Origin: Escherichia coli DSM 30083 = JCM 1649 = ATCC 11775
GTDB taxonomy: Bacteria; Pseudomonadota; Gammaproteobacteria; Enterobacterales; Enterobacteriaceae
Assembly: GCF_003697165.2 (NCBI RefSeq)
Contig: NZ_CP033092.2
Coordinates: 4,526,001 to 4,590,000 of the forward strand
Length of the DNA: 64,000 nucleotides
Direction: 5' to 3'
Numbering within the stretch: position 1 is the first letter of the stretch; each line of letters starts with the position of its first letter. This document shows positions 19,993-33,356 of the stretch, piece by piece. The notes beneath the pieces were generated by a model that saw only the letters and a program-made list of their open reading frames with translations, searched no databases and was not told the origin of the DNA. The translations under genes and the position numbers were made by a program.

Positions 19993-20922
19993 TTAATCCA
20001 GCGTTGGATTCATGTGCCGTAGATCATATGGCGTGATCTGGTAGACGTAATAGTTGAGCCAGTTGGTAAACAGCAAATTACCGTGACTACGCCAGCTCGC
20101 TCGCGGTGTATTTTGCGGATCATTGTGCGGGAAATAGTTATACGGTACATCCGGGTCTAGCCCGGCTTCCACATCGCGGAAATATTCCTGCGCCAGCGTT
20201 TGCGCATCATATTCGGGATGGCCCGTCACAAAGGCAATGCGCTTATCTTTGCTGGCAAACAGATATGCATCCCCTTCTTCCGTCTCTGCCAGAATTTCCA
20301 GATCGGTATAATCACGAATCAACGCTGCCGGAAAGTCAGCATAGCGCGAATGCGGTGCCAGGAATGAATCATCAAAGCCACGCGTCAGAAGCGCATGAGG
20401 ATGGAGAATATGATGCTCGTAAACGCCAGAGAGTTTGTCGGTGCGGGTTTGCTTAGGAATACCATAGAGGATATTGAGCGCGGCCTGTACAGCCCAGCAG
20501 ACAAACAGCGTCGAGGTGACGTGATCTTTCGACCACTCCAGCACCTGTTTGATCTGCGGCCAGTAAGCGACATCATTAAACTCCACCAGGCCCAGCGGCG
20601 CGCCGGTAACTATCAGACCGTCAAAGTTTTGTTCCTGAATATCTTCAAAGTTACAGTAGAAGTTATTCAGATGCTCTGCGGGCGTGTTGCGCGATTCACG
20701 GGAATCGATGCGCAAAAGCTGAATATCGACCTGCAAAGGTGAGTTTGAAAGCAGGCGCAGAAACTGATTTTCAGTTTCGATCTTCTTCGGCATCAGGTTA
20801 AGGATAAGCACCTTTAGCGGACGAATTTCCTGACCAGACGCGCGAGAAGTTGTCATCACAAAGACGTTTTCTTCACGCAAGAAATTGACGGCGGGTAGCT
20901 CGTCCGGCACACGAATCGGCAT
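19993..20922 (-). CDS. metA: homoserine O-succinyltransferase MetA
   Basis: The protein has 309 residues, the E. coli length. It makes O-succinylhomoserine, the first committed step of methionine synthesis. The nucleophile Cys142 is in LFVCWAVQA; the HPEYD segment (TGHPEYD near 234-239) supplies the catalytic histidine and glutamate. It is a single gene with MetJ boxes upstream and a terminator downstream, and is divergent from yjaB. Confidence 0.97.
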   Translation of the reverse strand: MPIRVPDELPAVNFLREENVFVMTTSRASGQEIRPLKVLILNLMPKKIETENQFLRLLSNSPLQVDIQLLRIDSRESRNTPAEHLNNFYCNFEDIQEQNFDGLIVTGAPLGLVEFNDVAYWPQIKQVLEWSKDHVTSTLFVCWAVQAALNILYGIPKQTRTDKLSGVYEHHILHPHALLTRGFDDSFLAPHSRYADFPAALIRDYTDLEILAETEEGDAYLFASKDKRIAFVTGHPEYDAQTLAQEYFRDVEAGLDPDVPYNYFPHNDPQNTPRASWRSHGNLLFTNWLNYYVYQITPYDLRHMNPTLD

Positions 20923-20949
20923 AACCTGATTACCTCACTACATACGCTT

Positions 20950-20973
20950 ATACGTTTAGACATCCAGATAGCT
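20950..20973 (-). promoter_or_regulatory. tandem MetJ boxes upstream of metA
   Basis: Three adjoining 8-base units on the minus strand, AGCTATCT, GGATGTCT and AAACGTAT, resemble the met box AGACGTCT, the middle one most closely. They sit 28-51 bases upstream of the metA start. MetJ repression of metA is established. Confidence 0.65.
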
Positions 20974-21078
20974 GAAGATAACCAGAAAATTTACCAATGT
21001 CGAGCCTGCATGTTGAAGGTGAGAAAGTTTCAAGGAAAAGGCTACGTTAGAATATAAGAATGACGAAAAGGAGAGAAA

Positions 21079-21522
21079 ATGGTTATTAGTATTCGACGCT
21101 CACGGCATGAGGAGGGGGAGGAACTCGTTGCGATTTGGTGTCGTTCTGTCGATGCCACTCACGATTTTTTATCAGCAGAGTATCGGGCCGAGCTGGAAGA
21201 GCTGGTGCATTCCTTTCTGCCGGAAGCACCGTTGTGGGTCGCGGTTAATGAGCGGGATCGGCCGGTTGGGTTTATGTTGTTAAGTGGGCAGCATATGGAT
21301 GCGCTGTTTATCGATCCTGATGTGCGCGGCTGCGGCGTGGGTCGGATGCTGGTGAAGCATGCGCTCTCAATGGCCCCGGAACTGACAACCAATGTTAATG
21401 AGCAAAATGAGCAGGCGGTTGGGTTCTATAAGAAGGTGGGTTTTAAGGTTACGGGACGCTCTGAGGTGGACGATTTGGGGAAACCGTATCCATTGCTGAA
21501 TCTGGCATATGTGGGGGTGTAG
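21079..21522 (+). CDS. yjaB: GNAT-family N-acetyltransferase YjaB
   Basis: A protein of 147 residues with the GNAT fold: an N-terminal helix region, a beta strand ending in LFIDPDVRGCGVGRMLVKHA (acetyl-CoA-binding R/QxxGxG/A motif near residues 85-98), and the C-terminal NEQAVGFYKKVGFK segment. It acetylates an unidentified substrate. AAAGGAGAG precedes the ATG. It is divergent from metA. Confidence 0.93.
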   Translation: MVISIRRSRHEEGEELVAIWCRSVDATHDFLSAEYRAELEELVHSFLPEAPLWVAVNERDRPVGFMLLSGQHMDALFIDPDVRGCGVGRMLVKHALSMAPELTTNVNEQNEQAVGFYKKVGFKVTGRSEVDDLGKPYPLLNLAYVGV

Positions 21523-21585
21523 GCGGTTTTTTTCTCATCCCGGTGGGCTGAACTTTAGGTTTCGTACCCACCAATGGTGACATGA

Positions 21586-21969
21586 TTATTTCTGCTTAAA
21601 CATTGCCAGGACCGCACTATCACTGAGTACCACTGATTGCGCATGGATGTGGAACTGGCGATATTTCATTAACGTTGCCCCTGCGACCACTTCATGAAGA
21701 ATGCGTTCCTCAACCTGTGACAAACCGCCCTCATTCATTTCCAGCGCGCTCACAACAATATCCATACGTTTTGCTGGCAAAAAAGAATGCCAGGTTGAAC
21801 GTGGGTGGAGTTGCAGAACAAGATCTTGCAGAACTTTTTCTGCAACAAAGAAATTGGCGATTAACAGGCGCTGGTTACTGAAGGCAGCATCTCCTGACAC
21901 TTCACGTTTGCTTTCAAGATCGCGAACAGTAATTTGATTACGACGAATTTGGATATACAGAACTGACAT
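21586..21969 (-). CDS. yjaA: YjaA, stress-related protein of unknown function
   Basis: The protein has 127 residues (MSVLYIQIRRNQ..MFKQK), matching the K-12 gene used as a marker in E. coli phylogroup PCR typing. I see no signal peptide, membrane segment or catalytic motif. The ATG at 21969 follows AGGGA. It lies on the same strand as rrnE, only 35 bases beyond the rrnE terminator, so some read-through expression is possible. Confidence 0.93.
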   Translation of the reverse strand: MSVLYIQIRRNQITVRDLESKREVSGDAAFSNQRLLIANFFVAEKVLQDLVLQLHPRSTWHSFLPAKRMDIVVSALEMNEGGLSQVEERILHEVVAGATLMKYRQFHIHAQSVVLSDSAVLAMFKQK

Positions 21970-22003
21970 GAGATTCCCTTCATCATGCAAATAATTGATA
22001 TGC

Positions 22004-22035
22004 AAAAAACCCCGGCCTTATTGACCGGGGTTTTT
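22004..22035 (-). terminator. rrnE terminator
   Basis: On the minus strand CCCCGG, a 9-base loop and CCGGGG are followed by TTTTTTGC, nine bases after the 5S gene. The A-rich side preceding the stem extends the pairing. Confidence 0.88.
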
Positions 22036-22043
22036 CTAATTTG

Positions 22044-22163
22044 ATGCCTGGCAGTTCCCTACTCTCGCATGGGGAGACCCCACACTACCATCGGCGCTAC
22101 GGCGTTTCACTTCTGAGTTCGGCATGGGGTCAGGTGGGACCACCGCGCTAAGGCCGCCAGGCA
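22044..22163 (-). rRNA. rrfE: 5S ribosomal RNA of rrnE
   Basis: The length of 120 nt is exactly the E. coli 5S length, beginning TGCCTGGCGGCC and ending TGCCAGGCAT. It differs from the second 5S in this window (62213-62332) at nucleotide 22 of the RNA: T here, C there. Confidence 0.98.
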
Positions 22164-22256
22164 AATTCTGTTTCATTAACCCGCTTGTCGCCGGTTAATC
22201 TAATCTGTATCAGGCTGAAAATCTTCTCTCATCCGCCAAAACATCTTCGGCGTTGT

Positions 22257-25160
<2,904 letters not shown>

Positions 25161-25353
25161 TCACAACCCGAAGATGTTTCTTGCGATCCATCATCGTGTT
25201 GCGAAAATTTGAGAGACTCACGAACAACTTTCGTTGTTCAGTGTTTCAATTTTCAGCTTGATCCAGATTTTTAAAGAGCAAATATCTCAAACATCACCCG
25301 AAGATGAGTTTTGAGATATTAAGGCAGGTGACTTTCACTCACAAACCAGCAAG

Positions 25354-25429
25354 TGGCGTCCCCTAGGGGATTCGAACCCCTGTTACCGCCGTGAAAGGGC
25401 GGTGTCCTGGGCCTCTAGACGAAGGGGAC
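25354..25429 (-). tRNA. gltV: tRNA-Glu (anticodon TTC) in the rrnE spacer
   Basis: A 76-nt cloverleaf with encoded CCA: GTCCCCTTCGTCTAGAGG at the 5' end, anticodon loop CCTTTCACG and T-arm GGTTCGAATCC. A single Glu tRNA in the 16S-23S spacer is the arrangement known for rrnB, rrnC, rrnE and rrnG of E. coli. Confidence 0.98.
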
Positions 25430-25514
25430 GTATCAGTCTGCTTCGCAAGACGCCTTGCTTTTCACTTTCTATCAGACAATCTGTGTGAGCACTGCAAAGT
25501 ACGCTTCTTTAAGG

Positions 25515-27056
<1,542 letters not shown>

Positions 27057-27188
27057 AAAAGTTTGATGCTCAAAGAATTAAACTTCGTAATGAATTACGT
27101 GTTCACTCCTGAGACTTGGTATTCATTTTTCGTCTTGCGACGTTAAGAATCCGTATCTTCGAGTGCCCACACAGATTGTCTGATAAAT

Positions 27189-27200
27189 TGTTAAAGAGCA
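27189..27200 (-). promoter_or_regulatory. rrn boxA antitermination element
   Basis: TGCTCTTTAACA on the minus strand, about 130 bases before 16S, matches the rrn boxA bound by NusB-S10. A related TGCTCTTTAAAA lies in the 16S-23S spacer near 25268-25280. Confidence 0.8.
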
Positions 27201-27240
27201 GTTGCGACGCGGCTTTCAGCTCACTGTCGCGAGGTGGCGT

Positions 27241-27268
27241 ATATTACGCTTTCCTCTTTCAGAGTCAA
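27241..27268 (-). promoter_or_regulatory. rrnE promoter P2
   Basis: On the minus strand TTGACT (-35, + 27263-27268) and TAATAT (-10, + 27241-27246) are 16 bp apart, followed by a GC-rich discriminator as in other rrn P2 promoters. Confidence 0.85.
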
Positions 27269-27350
27269 CCCTGAATTTCAGGATTTTTCTCTTCAACCGA
27301 ACCGGCTGTTTGTGTGAAGTGATTCACATCCGCCGTGTCGATGGAGGCGC

Positions 27351-27378
27351 ATTATAGGGAGTTCTCCGCAGGCCGCAA
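27351..27378 (-). promoter_or_regulatory. rrnE promoter P1
   Basis: On the minus strand TTGCGG (-35, + 27373-27378) and TATAAT (-10, + 27351-27356) are 16 bp apart, with the GC-rich start GCGCCTCC typical of stringently controlled rrn P1. The upstream DNA (27379-27400) has A/T tracts fitting an UP element. FIS sites should lie between here and purH. Confidence 0.88.
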
Positions 27379-27549
27379 TAGAAAAATTGCAGAAAAATGA
27401 CTGACTGCTGCATTCCCCAGCAAAACCCCGCTTTATACCTTTTTACGCACAGAGTTATCCACAATCATCAATGTAATTTCTGTATTTTTCCCACGGTAAA
27501 CACTGTCAAAATTGTGATCACCATTGAAAGAGAAAAATTCGCGAGCGTT

Positions 27550-27565
27550 GCGCAAACGTTTTCGT
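27550..27565. promoter_or_regulatory. PurR operator upstream of purH
   Basis: GCGCAAACGTTTTCGT matches the PurR palindrome ACGCAAACGTTTGCGT at 14 of 16 positions. It abuts the -10 box TACAAT at 27566-27571, so bound PurR would block RNA polymerase. I saw no good -35 box. Confidence 0.85.
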
Positions 27566-27571
27566 TACAAT
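27566..27571 (+). promoter_or_regulatory. purHD promoter -10 box
   Basis: TACAAT lies directly after the PurR operator. A start near 27578 gives a leader of about 95 bases that holds two hairpins. Confidence 0.6.
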
Positions 27572-27590
27572 GCGGGCGAAAAATAAGGAT

Positions 27591-27640
27591 GCCCCGTTAG
27601 GGGCGTTAGCTGAGTTTTTCGCGAAAAATTCAGCTAACGC
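27591..27640 (+). other. two-hairpin leader of purH
   Basis: A short hairpin GCCCC-GTTA-GGGGC (27591-27604) overlaps by two bases a very long one (27603-27640). The long one pairs GCGTTAGCTGA with TCAGCTAACGC and continues through a G-U pair into TTTTTCG/CGAAAAA, leaving almost no loop. No T-run follows. It is directly upstream of the purH ribosome site. Confidence 0.7.
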
Positions 27641-27672
27641 TCTCTGTAATAGTCAAATCCAGGGGATTTACC

Positions 27673-29262
27673 ATGCAACAACGTCGTCCAGTCCGCCGCG
27701 CTCTGCTCAGTGTTTCTGACAAAGCCGGTATCGTCGAATTCGCCCAGGCACTTTCCGCACGCGGTGTGGAGCTGCTGTCTACAGGGGGCACAGCCCGTCT
27801 GTTAGCAGAAAAAGGTCTGCCGGTAACCGAAGTTTCCGATTACACCGGTTTCCCGGAGATGATGGATGGACGCGTGAAGACCCTGCATCCGAAAGTACAT
27901 GGTGGAATTCTGGGCCGTCGCGGCCAGGACGATACCATTATGGAAGAACATCAGATCCAGCCTATCGATATGGTGGTTGTTAACCTGTATCCGTTCGCCC
28001 AGACCGTTGCTCGTGAAGGCTGCTCGCTGGAAGATGCGGTTGAGAACATCGATATCGGCGGCCCGACGATGGTGCGCTCTGCCGCCAAGAACCATAAAGA
28101 TGTCGCAATCGTGGTGAAGAGCAGCGACTACGACGCCATTATTAAAGAGATAGATGCCAATGAAGGCTCCCTGACTCTGGAAACTCGCTTTGACCTTGCC
28201 ATCAAAGCCTTCGAACACACCGCCGCCTACGACAGCATGATTGCCAACTACTTCGGCAGCATGGTTCCGGCTTACCACGGTGAAAGCAAAGAAGCCGCCG
28301 GTCGCTTCCCACGCACGCTGAACCTGAACTTCATTAAGAAGCAGGATATGCGTTACGGCGAGAACAGCCACCAGCAGGCTGCCTTCTATATAGAAGAGAA
28401 TGTGAAAGAAGCCTCCGTTGCTACTGCAACCCAGGTTCAAGGTAAAGCCCTCTCTTATAACAACATCGCCGACACCGATGCGGCGCTGGAGTGCGTGAAA
28501 GAGTTCGCCGAGCCGGCATGTGTGATTGTGAAACACGCCAACCCTTGCGGCGTGGCTATCGGCAATTCCATTCTTGATGCTTACGATCGCGCGTACAAAA
28601 CCGACCCAACCTCCGCATTCGGCGGCATCATTGCCTTTAACCGCGAACTGGATGCTGAAACCGCGCAGGCCATCATTTCTCGTCAGTTCGTCGAAGTGAT
28701 TATTGCGCCGTCCGCCAGCGAAGAAGCCCTGAAAATCACCGCCGCCAAGCAAAACGTACGCGTTCTGACCTGCGGTCAGTGGGGCGAGCGTGTTCCGGGT
28801 CTTGATTTCAAACGCGTGAACGGCGGTCTGCTGGTTCAGGATCGCGATCTGGGGATGGTCGGTGCAGAAGAACTGCGCGTCGTCACCAAACGCCAGCCGA
28901 CCGAACAGGAATTGCGTGATGCGCTGTTCTGCTGGAAAGTGGCGAAGTTCGTGAAATCCAACGCTATCGTCTATGCCAAAAACAATATGACCATCGGTAT
29001 TGGCGCGGGCCAGATGAGCCGCGTGTACTCCGCGAAAATCGCCGGTATTAAAGCCGCCGATGAAGGTCTGGAAGTGAAAGGTTCCTCGATGGCTTCTGAC
29101 GCGTTCTTCCCGTTCCGCGACGGTATTGATGCCGCCGCCGCTGCGGGCGTGACCTGTGTAATCCAGCCTGGCGGTTCCATCCGTGATGACGAAGTGATTG
29201 CCGCCGCCGACGAGCACGGTATTGCGATGCTCTTCACCGACATGCGCCACTTCCGCCATTAA
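27673..29262 (+). CDS. purH: bifunctional AICAR formyltransferase/IMP cyclohydrolase PurH
   Basis: The protein has 529 residues, the E. coli length. The N-terminal third (about 1-200) is the MGS-like IMP cyclohydrolase domain ([24 protein letters not shown]); the rest is the AICAR formyltransferase, with the conserved KHANPCGVA near residues 290-298. It carries out the last two steps of IMP synthesis. AGGGGAT precedes the ATG. purD follows after 11 bases. Confidence 0.97.
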
Positions 29263-29273
29263 TGGAGCAATAG

Positions 29274-30563
29274 ATGAAAGTATTAGTGATTGGTAACGGC
29301 GGGCGCGAGCACGCGCTGGCCTGGAAAGCGGCTCAGTCGCCGCTGGTTGAAACTGTTTTTGTTGCTCCGGGTAATGCAGGCACTGCGCTGGAACCCGCGC
29401 TACAGAACGTCGCTATCGGCGTAACCGATATCCCGGCGCTGCTGGATTTCGCACAAAACGAAAAGGTAGATCTAACCATCGTCGGCCCGGAAGCGCCGCT
29501 GGTGAAAGGCGTAGTCGATACCTTCCGCGCCGCCGGGCTGAAAATCTTCGGCCCAACCGCAGGTGCTGCACAACTGGAAGGTTCTAAAGCATTCACCAAA
29601 GACTTTCTGGCCCGCCATAACATTCCCACAGCGGAATACCAGAACTTCACCGAGGTAGAACCTGCGCTGGCGTATCTGCGTGAGAAAGGCGCGCCAATCG
29701 TCATTAAAGCGGACGGTCTGGCCGCCGGGAAAGGCGTTATCGTGGCGATGACGCTGGAAGAAGCTGAAGCCGCCGTGCGCGACATGCTGGCGGGCAACGC
29801 GTTTGGCGACGCGGGTCATCGCATTGTTATCGAAGAGTTCCTCGACGGCGAAGAAGCGAGCTTTATCGTGATGGTGGACGGCGAGCATGTGCTGCCGATG
29901 GCCACCAGCCAGGATCACAAACGCGTAGGCGATAAAGATACCGGGCCGAACACCGGCGGGATGGGCGCTTACTCCCCTGCGCCAGTAGTGACCGATGAGG
30001 TTCATCAGCGCACGATGGAGCGTATCATCTGGCCAACCGTGAAAGGCATGGCGGCGGAAGGCAACACCTACACTGGTTTTCTCTACGCGGGCCTGATGAT
30101 CGACAAACAGGGCAATCCGAAGGTTATTGAATTTAACTGCCGCTTTGGCGATCCGGAAACCCAGCCGATTATGCTGCGCATGAAGTCCGATCTGGTTGAG
30201 CTCTGCCTGGCGGCCTGTGAAGGCAAGCTGGACGAGAAAACGTCCGAGTGGGATGAACGCGCTTCTCTCGGCGTGGTGATGGCTGCGGGTGGATATCCGG
30301 GCGATTACCGCACCGGCGATGTGATCCACGGCCTGCCGCTGGAAGAAGTGGCAGACGGCAAAGTGTTCCACGCGGGCACGAAACTAGCGGATGACGAGCA
30401 GGTAGTGACCAGCGGCGGGCGCGTACTGTGCGTTACCGCGCTGGGTCATACCGTGGCAGAAGCGCAGAAACGCGCTTATGCCTTAATGACCGATATCCAT
30501 TGGGACGACTGCTTCTGCCGGAAAGATATCGGCTGGCGCGCTATCGAACGCGAGCAGAACTAA
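29274..30563 (+). CDS. purD: phosphoribosylamine-glycine ligase PurD
   Basis: The protein has 429 residues. It joins glycine to phosphoribosylamine, the second step of purine synthesis. It has a pre-ATP-grasp start VLVIGNGGREHALAWK, an ATP-grasp core (KADGLAAGKGV near 143-153; GEEASFIVMVDGE near 194-206) and the GPNTGGMGAYSP signature. Its stop TAA (30561-30563) overlaps the zraR stop on the other strand, leaving no space for a terminator. Confidence 0.97.
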   Translation: MKVLVIGNGGREHALAWKAAQSPLVETVFVAPGNAGTALEPALQNVAIGVTDIPALLDFAQNEKVDLTIVGPEAPLVKGVVDTFRAAGLKIFGPTAGAAQLEGSKAFTKDFLARHNIPTAEYQNFTEVEPALAYLREKGAPIVIKADGLAAGKGVIVAMTLEEAEAAVRDMLAGNAFGDAGHRIVIEEFLDGEEASFIVMVDGEHVLPMATSQDHKRVGDKDTGPNTGGMGAYSPAPVVTDEVHQRTMERIIWPTVKGMAAEGNTYTGFLYAGLMIDKQGNPKVIEFNCRFGDPETQPIMLRMKSDLVELCLAACEGKLDEKTSEWDERASLGVVMAAGGYPGDYRTGDVIHGLPLEEVADGKVFHAGTKLADDEQVVTSGGRVLCVTALGHTVAEAQKRAYALMTDIHWDDCFCRKDIGWRAIEREQN

Positions 30564-31885
30564 CGCGACAGTTTTGCCAATAGCGTTTTGCGCGTGATCC
30601 CTAACTGGCGGGCGGCTTCGGTTTTGTTGCCGCCCGTTTTCTCCAGCGCCGCCAGAATCACCTCTTTTTCGACTTCCACCAGCGGCTGAATATCCTGACT
30701 TTGTACCAGCGGGATCGGCGTACTGGCAATCGCCAGCGGCAGCTCGCGTTCGGAAATATATTCCCCGGTCAGCAGCACCACCGCCCGTTCCACCGCGTTT
30801 TCCAGTTCACGAATATTTCCCGGCCAGTCGTAATGAATCAGCAGATCCATCGCCTGGGGCGTAAAGCCTTTTACCGCCTTGCGATTACGTTCGGCAAAGC
30901 GCTGAAGAAAATGGCCAGCCAGCAGAGGAATATCTTCCCGCCGTTGCCGCAGCGATGGTACTTCAATCGCCACCACGTTCAGCCGATAGTAGAGATCCTG
31001 GCGAAAACGCCCGGCATTCACCTCTGCGGCAAGATCGCGATGGGTTGCCGCAATCAGCCGGACATCAACCGAAATAGTCTGGTTGCTACCGACACGCTGA
31101 ACTTCGCGCTCCTGAATCGCACGTAGCAGACGCACCTGCATCATCGGCGAGATATCGCCAATTTCATCGAGAAACAACGTGCCGCCGTCCGCCTCAACAA
31201 AGCGCCCTTCCCGGCGTTTGTCGGCCCCGGTAAACGCCCCTTTTTCGTGACCGAACAATTCAGACTCCAGCAAGGATTCGTTGAGCGCCGCGCAGTTGAG
31301 CGTTACCAGCGGTTTTTCGCTACGTGCGCTACTGGCGTGAATCGCCCTGGCGACCAGCTCTTTACCGGTGCCGGAATCGCCGTGGATCAGCACCGTGGCT
31401 TCCGATGGCGCGACGAGGGCGATTTCACTGAGCAGGTGTTGCATCGCCGGGCTTTTACCGACCATACCGAACTGGCTGGCAGACACCGCAGGCGTTTCAG
31501 CGTCAACACTGTGTGTATGCGCGAGCGCCTTTTCCAGCGTCGACTGTAGGTTATCGAAATCCAGCGGCTTGATGAGATAATCCAGCGCCCCGGTTTTCAA
31601 CGCCTCTACCGCCGTCTCGATGCTGGAGTACGCGGTCATAATCAGCACCGGAATCGCGGGGTTTAATGTTTTGATCTCTTTTAGCGTGGCGATACCATCC
31701 ATCTCTGCCATTCGCACATCGCAAAGCACAAGATCAAAAACCTGTTCCCGCACCTGCTCCAGCGCCTGTCGCCCGCTGTTCGCCAGCGCGACGTTATAGC
31801 CCCAGCCGCGCAGCAAAGCCTGCAAAATAGTGCAGTGGCTAATGTCATCATCCACCACCAGAATATCGATATTATCGTGCGTCAT
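30560..31885 (-). CDS. zraR: sigma-54-dependent response regulator ZraR
   Basis: A regulator of 441 residues. Receiver domain with phosphorylated Asp56 (LCDVRM), AAA+ domain with Walker A GDSGTGKE, sigma-54 contact loop GAFTGA, Walker B GGTLFLDEIGD, and a C-terminal Fis-type helix-turn-helix. Phosphorylated by ZraS, it activates zraP and zraSR. Its ATG overlaps the zraS stop by four bases. The end is unusual: it is convergent with purD and the stop codons overlap. Confidence 0.97.
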   Translation of the reverse strand: MTHDNIDILVVDDDISHCTILQALLRGWGYNVALANSGRQALEQVREQVFDLVLCDVRMAEMDGIATLKEIKTLNPAIPVLIMTAYSSIETAVEALKTGALDYLIKPLDFDNLQSTLEKALAHTHSVDAETPAVSASQFGMVGKSPAMQHLLSEIALVAPSEATVLIHGDSGTGKELVARAIHASSARSEKPLVTLNCAALNESLLESELFGHEKGAFTGADKRREGRFVEADGGTLFLDEIGDISPMMQVRLLRAIQEREVQRVGSNQTISVDVRLIAATHRDLAAEVNAGRFRQDLYYRLNVVAIEVPSLRQRREDIPLLAGHFLQRFAERNRKAVKGFTPQAMDLLIHYDWPGNIRELENAVERAVVLLTGEYISERELPLAIASTPIPLVQSQDIQPLVEVEKEVILAALEKTGGNKTEAARQLGITRKTLLAKLSR

Positions 31886-33258
31886 CCTTGTGGGTCCTTA
31901 CGCGTAATATTGACCGGAAGCCAAAGGGTGAACGTTGCGCCTTTTCCCTCCTGGCTTGCGACCTGAATTGTACCACCGTGTTGTTCAACAATATTATGCA
32001 CAACCGCCAGCCCCAGTCCGGTGCCTTCGGCTTTGGTGGTGAAGTACGGAGTGAAGATGGCTTCAAGCTGATCCGCCGCAATTCCCTTACCGCTGTCGGT
32101 AACGCTGATTTTCACGCCCGCGCCGCTTTCGCTGGCCGTCACGCTAATCACGCCATGCTGACCAATCGCCTGAATAGCGTTGAGATAGAGATTCAACAGG
32201 ACCTGAGTCAGCCTGTCCGGATCGGCCTGAATTTCCGGTAATGTGTCGTTGGCGGTAAAGCGTAACTGGATCTCCCGGCTGTTTGCATCCTGGCTTACCA
32301 GCTGTAATGAGTGGTTAATCAGCGTGTTGAGCTCCACCGCCTGCAAAGCCAGATGCGTTGGCTTAACCAGTTCCAGCAGCTCGCTTACCACGCGGTTTAA
32401 ACGGTCGGCTTCTTTCGCCATCACCTGCGCCAGTTGATGCGCTTCTCCCCCTGCTGGCGCGCGTTCGGCAAAGTATTTCGCCAGCCCTTTAATCGAGGAA
32501 AGTGGGTTACGGATTTCGTGGGCAACACCTGCCGCAAGATGCCCCAGCGCCACCAGCTTCTCTTTGCGCTTCATTTCATCCTGCAATAGCTGCCGCGAGC
32601 GCAGATATCGGCGATACCAGAAGAATGACAACACGCTTGCCAGCAAGACCGTCGCCAGGGCGAAGAGGATAATCAGGGTGTTTCTCTGCTCACGATCTTC
32701 GGCACTCACAATGTTACTGGCGTCGAAAGCGATAAAAATTGCTTGTGGTGTCGCGGCATACTGCTGCATATGGCGCATCCGGTGCATTCCAGTAGCAAAC
32801 ATCGGTTGAAACTGGCGATAAATTTCCAGAACAGGCTCGCCGTCTGCGCTATCGATCCGCCGCCACGCTTCTTCATTTCCCGGATGTAACTGCTGCATTT
32901 CCTGCGGGGAATAAAGCTGTTTTCCCACCATGCCGGAGTTGCTATGCATCACGATTGTTCCTTGTTCATCCGTGACCGCAAACCAACGTACTCCAGGCTG
33001 CCCGGCCATTTCTTCAAGTAAGGCCTGCTGCTGCGCATGATGCATGCGCATCCCCATGCCGACGCGCGAGCCGGATTCAAGAGCACGAATAAGTACACTG
33101 CCTTTTTCCAGCAGCGTTTGTCTGGCGGCGGCAGTCTCGCGCCCATAATCGCGAATCACTGTCACCGCAAACAGCCCCACCAGCCCAACAATGACCACGG
33201 GGAGGATCGCGCTTAACCATTTAGCTAAGGAGTCTTTAGAACGTTGCATAAAACGCAT
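31882..33258 (-). CDS. zraS: zinc/lead-responsive sensor histidine kinase ZraS
   Basis: A membrane kinase of 458 residues. Two membrane segments (about 15-35 and 194-215) flank a periplasmic sensor domain; the phosphorylated histidine is His247 in AAGVAHEIRNPLSS, and the ATPase part has DSGKG and GTGLGL boxes. The periplasmic domain is rich in Met and His (MGMRMHH near 68-74; GMHRMRHM near 157-164). The flanks look like K-12, but the sensor domain differs strongly from the K-12 protein as I recall it, which is 465 residues long. The start at 33258 lies 21 bases after the predicted sigma-54 start. Confidence 0.95.
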   Translation of the reverse strand: MRFMQRSKDSLAKWLSAILPVVIVGLVGLFAVTVIRDYGRETAAARQTLLEKGSVLIRALESGSRVGMGMRMHHAQQQALLEEMAGQPGVRWFAVTDEQGTIVMHSNSGMVGKQLYSPQEMQQLHPGNEEAWRRIDSADGEPVLEIYRQFQPMFATGMHRMRHMQQYAATPQAIFIAFDASNIVSAEDREQRNTLIILFALATVLLASVLSFFWYRRYLRSRQLLQDEMKRKEKLVALGHLAAGVAHEIRNPLSSIKGLAKYFAERAPAGGEAHQLAQVMAKEADRLNRVVSELLELVKPTHLALQAVELNTLINHSLQLVSQDANSREIQLRFTANDTLPEIQADPDRLTQVLLNLYLNAIQAIGQHGVISVTASESGAGVKISVTDSGKGIAADQLEAIFTPYFTTKAEGTGLGLAVVHNIVEQHGGTIQVASQEGKGATFTLWLPVNITRKDPQG

Positions 33259-33289
33259 CTTCTTCTTTGCCTGCTCATCCCTTTCTGAC

Positions 33290-33305
33290 AGCAGAAATCA
33301 TGCCA
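33290..33305 (-). promoter_or_regulatory. sigma-54 promoter of zraSR
   Basis: On the minus strand TGGCATGATTTCTGCT has GG and GC separated by exactly 10 bases, the -24/-12 layout of sigma-54 promoters. It lies 32-47 bases upstream of the zraS start. Confidence 0.8.
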
Positions 33306-33356
33306 TCTTTTATCAGCGCTTACCCTGAGCTGTAACACAAAGGCTTAAGTTTCAAT

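Noticed and set aside
27802..29259. A 485-codon frame opposite purH and a 369-codon frame opposite tufB (57097-58206).
   Set aside because: Same antisense codon-bias effect; the sense genes are certain.
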